Source: Burkholderiaceae bacterium (GTDB lineage Bacteria > Pseudomonadota > Gammaproteobacteria > Burkholderiales > Burkholderiaceae_F). Taken from it: a stretch of 18,307 bases of DNA. Shown piece after piece: positions 14,459-18,307 of the stretch. A program made the translations under genes and the position numbers. Each line of letters opens with the position of its first letter. The stretch's first letter is position 1. Location of the stretch: positions 1-18,307 of the forward strand of contig JACCYC010000148.1 in assembly GCA_013696665.1 (NCBI GenBank), written 5' to 3'. The notes under the pieces were generated by a model. That model was not told the DNA's origin and searched no databases. It saw only the letters and a program-made list of their open reading frames with translations.

Positions 14459-15193
14459 TCAGTTGTGCAGAATTTTCGATAGAAACTGCTGCGCGCGCTC
14501 GGATCGCGGTTGCCCGAAAAAATCGTCCTTGCGTGCGTCCTCAACGATTTCGCCGCCATCCATAAAAATCACCCGGTGCGCGACCTTGCGTGCAAAGCCC
14601 ATCTCATGCGTCACCACCATCATCGTCATGCCTTCCTTCGCAAGCTGCACCATCACGTCGAGCACTTCATTGATCATCTCGGGGTCTAGCGCGGATGTGG
14701 GCTCGTCGAACAACATGCAAATGGGATCCATTGACAGAGCGCGCGCAATCGCGACGCGTTGCTGCTGACCGCCCGATAACTGGCCGGGAAACTTCGCGGC
14801 TTGCGACGTCAACCCGACGCGGTCAAGCAACTTCATGCCACGCGTTTTCGCTTCGTCGGTCTTTCGGTTGAGCACCTTGATCTGCGCCAGCGTCAGGTTA
14901 TCGATGATCGTTAGATGAGGAAACAATTCGAAGTGTTGAAACACCATGCCCACGCGGGAGCGCAGTTTCGGTAAATTGATCTTCGGCGCGCCAACCGACA
15001 CACCATCGACCGTGATCACGCCTTTCTGAAAAGGCTCCAGCGCATTGACGCACTTGATCAAGGTCGATTTGCCCGAACCCGACGGGCCGCACACGACGAT
15101 CACCTCGCCCTTTTCGACGGCGGTTGTGCAGTTGGTCAGCACCTGAAAGCTGCCGTACCACTTGGACACATCCTTGCACTCGATCATTGCCAC
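14459..15193 (-). CDS. gltL: Glutamate/aspartate ABC transporter ATPase
   Basis: A 244-residue ATP-binding subunit, very close to E. coli GltL along its whole length, that drives polar amino-acid import. Numbered from the GTG: Walker A GPSGSGKST (36-44), Q-loop Gln86 in VFQHFELFPHL, signature LSGGQ (139-143), Walker B CMLFDEP (about 159-165), then TSALDPEMINEVLDV and the H-loop VTHEMGF. Two starts are possible: GTG at 15193 and ATG at 15187. The ATG matches the E. coli N-terminus (MITLKNVSKWYG), but AGGAG at 15201-15205 is 7 nt from the GTG and 13 nt from the ATG, so the GTG is chosen. The gene starts 10 nt after the gltK stop; the stop codon is followed after 4 nt by the second binding protein. 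Confidence 0.95.
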   Translation of the reverse strand: MAMIECKDVSKWYGSFQVLTNCTTAVEKGEVIVVCGPSGSGKSTLIKCVNALEPFQKGVITVDGVSVGAPKINLPKLRSRVGMVFQHFELFPHLTIIDNLTLAQIKVLNRKTDEAKTRGMKLLDRVGLTSQAAKFPGQLSGGQQQRVAIARALSMDPICMLFDEPTSALDPEMINEVLDVMVQLAKEGMTMMVVTHEMGFARKVAHRVIFMDGGEIVEDARKDDFFGQPRSERAQQFLSKILHN

Positions 15194-15200
15194 TTATGCG

Positions 15201-15205
15201 CTCCT
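15201..15205 (-). promoter_or_regulatory. Ribosome binding site of gltL
   Basis: AGGAG on the minus strand, overlapping the TAG stop codon of gltK. It lies 7 nt from the GTG at 15193 and 13 nt from the ATG at 15187, so it favours the GTG as the start of gltL. Confidence 0.6.
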
Positions 15206-15887
15206 AGCGAATCACCGCAATTCTCTTCTGCAGCAGCTTGACGAGGTAAGAGAGGGTGTAACACAGCACGAAGTACACCGCTGCGACAAATAGATACATC
15301 TCCACCAGACGCGAATCACGCTGCGCAATCTTGGATGCGGCGCCGACGAAGTCTGTTGCTGAAATGACGTAAACCAGCGAAGTGTCCTGAAACAGAATGA
15401 TGGTTTGGGTCAATAGCACCGGGATCATGTTGCGAAATGCCTGCGGCAGGATCACGAGACGCATCGACTGCCCGTAGGTCAATCCCAGTGCGTAAGCCGA
15501 ATGAACCTGGCCGCGCGGTATCGACTGAATGCCGGCACGCATGATCTCGCAGAAGTACGCGGCCTCGAACAGGATGAACGTGATCATCGCGGTACGTTCA
15601 GCGCCGATCTGCAGCGGCCGCTCGGCTCCAGTGACCGCCTGCGCCATTAGCGGTACCAGAAAGAAGAACCAGAAGATCACCAGCACAAGCGGTATCGACC
15701 GCATCAGGTTGACGTAACCTGCCGCGAGGTTGGACAGGATTTTGTTTGACGACAGTCGCAGCAACGCGAGAAGGGTGCCGAAAAACAGGCCGCCTACCGC
15801 AGAGGTCGCGGTCAACTGCAGGGTGTACTGCATCCCCTTCCAAAGGTACGGCAGCGCATTGACGACGACCGAAAAGTCCAGGTTCAT
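15204..15887 (-). CDS. gltK: Glutamate/aspartate ABC transporter permease
   Basis: A 227-residue inner-membrane permease of the His/Glu/Gln family, close to E. coli GltK. Landmarks are NALPYLWKGMQYTLQLT at the N-terminus, YVNLMRSIPLVLVIFWFFFLVP, FEAAYFCEIMRAGIQSIPRGQ and the coupling (EAA) loop ALGLTYGQSMRLVILPQAFRNMIPVL, then FQDTSLVYVISATDFVGAA. About five membrane segments are visible. It pairs with GltJ to form the channel driven by GltL. The ATG at 15887 follows the gltJ stop by 25 nt; the ribosome binding site is weak (GAAG about 20 nt upstream is too far). The order gltJ-gltK-gltL is the classic one. Confidence 0.95.
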   Translation of the reverse strand: MNLDFSVVVNALPYLWKGMQYTLQLTATSAVGGLFFGTLLALLRLSSNKILSNLAAGYVNLMRSIPLVLVIFWFFFLVPLMAQAVTGAERPLQIGAERTAMITFILFEAAYFCEIMRAGIQSIPRGQVHSAYALGLTYGQSMRLVILPQAFRNMIPVLLTQTIILFQDTSLVYVISATDFVGAASKIAQRDSRLVEMYLFVAAVYFVLCYTLSYLVKLLQKRIAVIR

Positions 15888-15912
15888 CGAGCGCGCCTGG
15901 TCTTCACGCGAC

Positions 15913-16647
15913 CTACTTGCTGCCGATCAAGCCGGGCACGGCAACGCGACGCTCGACAAACGCCATCACGCGGTTCGCGGTCATCGCAACAACGATGTAG
16001 ATCACCGTTGCGGCCGTAAATGCCTCGAAAAAGTTGAAGGTGTATTCACCAATCTCGCGCGAGCGGAATGTGAGCTCGGCCAGACCGATCGTCAACGCGA
16101 TCGACGAATTCTTGATCAGATTCATCGTCTCGCTTGTCAATGGCGGGATGATGATGCGAAATGCCATCGGCAGAAGCACGTAGCGATAAACCTGGACTTG
16201 GGTCAGGCCGACTGCCATGCCGGCGTTGCGCTGGCCGCGCGACAGCGACTGAATGCCTGCACGCACTTGTTCGGCGATGCGTGCCGAGGTGAACAGGCCA
16301 AGACACAAAACCGCCGCCAGAAACTGTGCATAAATCGGTTCGGTCGAAACCATCCAATCTTTGAGCGGAGGGACGAATTCCGGGATAACGAAATACCAGA
16401 GAAACATCTGCACCAGCAGCGGGATATTGCGAAAGAGCTCGACCCAGCCGTTGCCTAGCCGGACCAGCCACTTCTTATCGGTGGTTCGCACCGTGCCGAC
16501 GATCGTGCCGAGCACCAGCGCGATGATCCACGCGGCGGCGGAGATGGCGAGGGTCCAGTAAAACCCGGCTAGGATCCATTCCCAGTAGGCGCCGTCACCA
16601 TCAGGCGTTTGCTGGAAAAACACGCCCCAGTTCCAGTTGTAGTTCAT
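15913..16647 (-). CDS. gltJ: Glutamate/aspartate ABC transporter permease
   Basis: An inner-membrane permease of 244 residues from the ATG at 16647, close to E. coli GltJ (MSIDWNWGIFLQQ there, MNYNWNWGVFFQQ here). The frame extends to a GTG at 16656, adding three residues; the ATG fits the family N-terminus and neither has a strong ribosome binding site. Landmarks are WILAGFYWTLAISAAAWIIA, VELFRNIPLLVQMFLWYFVIPE, LGLFTSARIAEQVRAGIQSLSRGQ and the coupling loop AVGLTQVQVYRYVLLPMAFR with PPLTSETMNLIKNSSIALTI. It ends in VERRVAVPGLIGSK, as in E. coli (LPGNMGGK). It starts 57 nt after the FAD oxidoreductase stop. Confidence 0.94.
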   Translation of the reverse strand: MNYNWNWGVFFQQTPDGDGAYWEWILAGFYWTLAISAAAWIIALVLGTIVGTVRTTDKKWLVRLGNGWVELFRNIPLLVQMFLWYFVIPEFVPPLKDWMVSTEPIYAQFLAAVLCLGLFTSARIAEQVRAGIQSLSRGQRNAGMAVGLTQVQVYRYVLLPMAFRIIIPPLTSETMNLIKNSSIALTIGLAELTFRSREIGEYTFNFFEAFTAATVIYIVVAMTANRVMAFVERRVAVPGLIGSK

Positions 16648-16704
16648 CGACTTCACCCGCTCCCGGGCGAAGCTTGCCCCAAAACCCCGCCCTTTGGAAC
16701 TGCG

Positions 16705-17874
16705 CTAAACGATGCCCGCTTCGGGATACGGTTCACCGCGCACGACGCGGTCATATCCAAAGCGCGACAGATCGAGTGTCTGAAATTCGCCATGCGCGAT
16801 CAATTCGGCGATCGCTCGTCCCGCGGCGGGCGCGTGCATCATGCCGTGCCCCGAGAACGCAGAGACCACGTAAAAGTTTTCCAGCCGTCCCTTCCAATTC
16901 CCAATGATCGGATTGCCGTCGAGATCGCATTGCTCGTACAGCCCCGACCAAGTGCGATGGCACTTGGCCGCCTCCAATGGCGGAAACCGGTGCGCGGCCG
17001 CGGGCCATACGACGCGTTCGAAGTAATCGTGGTCCACCGCGAAGTTGAACCCGCGTGGTTCGTCACTATTGACGAGCCCGCCGGAAAATCCAACACCTTC
17101 CGAACGAAACGCAAGCCGATCCACGTCCTTTACGTAGGGCAGCCGCTCCATCGGTTTGCCTGCCGTGAAGTAGTGCTCAAAGCGGCGTAACGGCGATACC
17201 GGAAGAGGCATGTGCACCATTGCGCAAAGTTGCGCTGCCCAGGCGCCCGTAGCGTTGACAAACGCGTCCGCAGAAATCGTTCGGCCGGACTCGAGTTGCG
17301 CGTCGCGTACCACATGGCGCGAAGACGAAAAACCGATCACTCGATCTTCGATGTAGTCAGCGCCCAAGCTGATGGCTTTGCGCCGGAATCCTTGCAACAG
17401 ACCGTTGGGGTCGCACCATCCGTCACGCAGTGAATGAACGCCGCCGGCCAAATCACCCACGAACATCGAAGGGAATCGGTCCTTGAGTTGCGCTGGACTC
17501 AACAGTTCAACTTCGCAGCCGTGCTGCAGTTGGAGTTCGAAGTTTGACTCGAGCAACGCGATCGCATGCGGCGGCACGATGAAGAGGTAACCGCCCTCCA
17601 CCCAGTCCACCGGTGCAGCGCGATCGCCCACTGCCATCTGTTGCGGAAATCGCTGAATGAAACTACGGCCATACTTGGACATCTCGATGTTCTCGGGGCA
17701 CGAGAAGAGCACGCGAACACCGCCGGAAGCTCGCAACGTCGAGCAAAACTCGTAGGTCGGGTCGGGCTCGACGACACAAATCGATGCCGATGGTGCGAGC
17801 GTCTTCAGAAAGTACGCGGCGCTCGAGCCCATGATGGCCCCGCCCAAAATGGCAATGTCGTAGCGCACGGCCAA
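16705..17874 (-). CDS. FAD-dependent oxidoreductase, DAO family, FOXRED1-like
   Basis: A 389-residue flavoprotein of the DAO superfamily (sarcosine oxidase, D-amino-acid dehydrogenase, dimethylglycine dehydrogenase relatives). The N-terminal dinucleotide fold is DIAILGGAIMGSSAAYFL (GxAxxG, with Ala at the usual second Gly), then an acidic strand end CVVEPDP. The middle has FVNATGAWAAQL. The C-terminal flavin motif FSGHGMMHAPAAGRAIAELI and the ending FQTLDLSRFGYDRVVRGEPY closely resemble the C-terminus of human FOXRED1 as I recall it. It probably oxidises an N-methyl or amino group of a small substrate; the substrate is unknown. The start is TTG at 17874 or GTG at 17868; no ATG precedes the FAD motif and no ribosome binding site is clear. 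It sits between gltI and gltJ, where no such gene lies in E. coli, suggesting it acts on the imported compound. Confidence 0.88.
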   Translation of the reverse strand: MAVRYDIAILGGAIMGSSAAYFLKTLAPSASICVVEPDPTYEFCSTLRASGGVRVLFSCPENIEMSKYGRSFIQRFPQQMAVGDRAAPVDWVEGGYLFIVPPHAIALLESNFELQLQHGCEVELLSPAQLKDRFPSMFVGDLAGGVHSLRDGWCDPNGLLQGFRRKAISLGADYIEDRVIGFSSSRHVVRDAQLESGRTISADAFVNATGAWAAQLCAMVHMPLPVSPLRRFEHYFTAGKPMERLPYVKDVDRLAFRSEGVGFSGGLVNSDEPRGFNFAVDHDYFERVVWPAAAHRFPPLEAAKCHRTWSGLYEQCDLDGNPIIGNWKGRLENFYVVSAFSGHGMMHAPAAGRAIAELIAHGEFQTLDLSRFGYDRVVRGEPYPEAGIV

Positions 17875-17885
17875 GTGTAAGTGTC

Positions 17886-17912
17886 AAAAAAACGCCGGCA
17901 TGTGCCGGCGTT
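17886..17912 (-). terminator. Intrinsic terminator after gltI
   Basis: On the minus strand, a perfect 10-bp stem (AACGCCGGCA and TGCCGGCGTT, 17891-17900 and 17903-17912) with a tight centre is followed by a run of seven T (17892-17886, two of them in the stem). It lies 28 nt after the gltI stop and about 12 nt before the oxidoreductase start. It should end or attenuate gltI transcripts, giving more binding protein than downstream products. Confidence 0.85.
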
Positions 17913-17925
17913 GGGTCACGCTAAC

Positions 17926-17939
17926 TCGATTGCAATCGA
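17926..17939. repeat. 14-bp perfect palindrome after gltI stop
   Basis: TCGATTGCAATCGA is identical to its reverse complement and abuts the gltI stop codon. As RNA it could form a 5-bp stem with a TGCA loop upstream of the terminator hairpin. It may be a 3'-end stabilising hairpin, a protein site or chance. Confidence 0.5.
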
Positions 17940-18307
17940 CTATTGCACGCCCTTGTCGTTCGGATTCTTGAACGCTTCAGTGATGGCTGGCGTTTGTGGG
18001 AAGTTCATGTTGATATTGCGCGGCGGGATCGCGCTGGTAAACCACTTAGCGTAGATCTTGTTGATCTCACCCGACTTGTACACCGCTGCCACCGCGCGAT
18101 CGACCAGCGCCTTGAATTGCGGGTCTTCACGGCGCAGCATCATTCCGTAGGGTTCCGTGCGAAGGGATTCGTTCAAGATTGTGTACGCGCCGGGATTCTG
18201 CTGGTTCGCAATCTGTCCCGCGAGCAGGATGTCGTCCATGATGAAAGCCTGTGCGCGATCGGTTGCAACCAATTGCATGGCTTCAGCGTGGTCCTTTGCC
18301 TGCAGCT
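17940..18307 (-). CDS. gltI: Glutamate/aspartate-binding protein GltI (N-terminus outside window)
   Basis: This is the C-terminal 121 residues of a periplasmic amino-acid-binding protein; the frame runs off the right edge of the window. It matches E. coli GltI closely: LQAKDHAEAMQLVATDRAQAF (E. coli ISAKDHGDSFRTLESGRAVAF), IMDDILLAGQ, EPYGMMLRREDPQFKALVD, KWFTSAIPPRNINMNFP and the ending FKNPNDKGVQ. The His in AKDHAEA and the double Asp in MDDILLAG, expected to line the Glu/Asp pocket, are kept. It captures ligand for the GltJK permease and GltL ATPase. It is the first visible gene of the minus-strand operon and is followed by a strong terminator. Confidence 0.93.
   Translation of the reverse strand, partial: LQAKDHAEAMQLVATDRAQAFIMDDILLAGQIANQQNPGAYTILNESLRTEPYGMMLRREDPQFKALVDRAVAAVYKSGEINKIYAKWFTSAIPPRNINMNFPQTPAITEAFKNPNDKGVQ

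Noticed and set aside
14455..14559. N-terminal extension of the second binding protein to 14559
   Set aside because: The extension overlaps the 3' end of gltL and would place about 35 residues before an obvious signal peptide.
15730..16458. A 242-residue plus-strand frame over gltK/gltJ
   Set aside because: It is antisense to two well conserved permeases, has no plausible domain and has low-complexity Arg/His/Asp-rich composition.
16651..16672. Imperfect hairpin CTTCACCCG / CGGGCGAAG before gltJ
   Set aside because: One mismatch, no T-run and a likely overlap with the gltJ translation start region; could be chance in GC-rich DNA.
1..18307. CRISPR arrays, tRNA/rRNA genes, insertion sequences or defence genes
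   Set aside because: No spaced direct repeats, cloverleaf sequences, transposase/integrase motifs or defence-family motifs were recognised in either strand.

Overview
The window is a compact, GC-rich bacterial chromosome segment with almost no intergenic space. The gene families point to a betaproteobacterium, probably Burkholderiales-like: a class II PyrC followed by a DUF3025 protein, a homodimeric AceE-type E1, a membrane-fused spermidine synthase-like protein, and a GltIJKL-type transporter. That placement is inferred from gene content only. No tRNA, rRNA, CRISPR array, insertion sequence or phage gene was seen.

Layout from left to right. (1) Bases 1-1704 (+) hold the 3' part of a thiamine-diphosphate enzyme of the acetolactate synthase family, cut by the window edge. 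(2) Bases 1708-3799 (-) form a pyrimidine operon: pyrC, a DUF3025 gene overlapping it by 19 nt, and a small ribbon-helix-helix protein. (3) A 44-bp divergent region (3800-3843) is built as a near-perfect inverted repeat. It gives both flanking genes the same GATAAT-N6-ATG arrangement, suggesting mirror-image promoters and leaderless mRNAs. (4) Bases 3844-6441 (+) hold a homodimeric pyruvate dehydrogenase E1-type gene without E2 or E3 genes beside it. (5) Bases 6438-8462 (-) hold a secreted prolyl-oligopeptidase-family (S9) peptidase whose stop codon overlaps that of the E1 gene. (6) Bases 8580-11937 (-) hold a type-2 glycerate kinase and, upstream of it, a polytopic membrane protein with a spermidine synthase-like C-terminal domain. 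(7) Bases 12001-13428 (-) hold a cardiolipin synthase with two HKD motifs.

(8) Bases 13492-18307 (-) form a glutamate/aspartate-type ABC transporter operon. In transcription order it reads gltI (5' end outside the window), an intrinsic terminator, a FAD-dependent oxidoreductase resembling FOXRED1, gltJ, gltK, gltL and a second periplasmic binding protein. The oxidoreductase and the divergent second binding protein make this cluster the most interesting part of the window. It looks like an amino-acid uptake system coupled to an amine or amino-acid oxidase, with two alternative ligand receptors. No clearly novel defence or mobile system was found. Most genes are recognisable housekeeping or transport families, and the unusual features are mostly in their arrangement and regulation.
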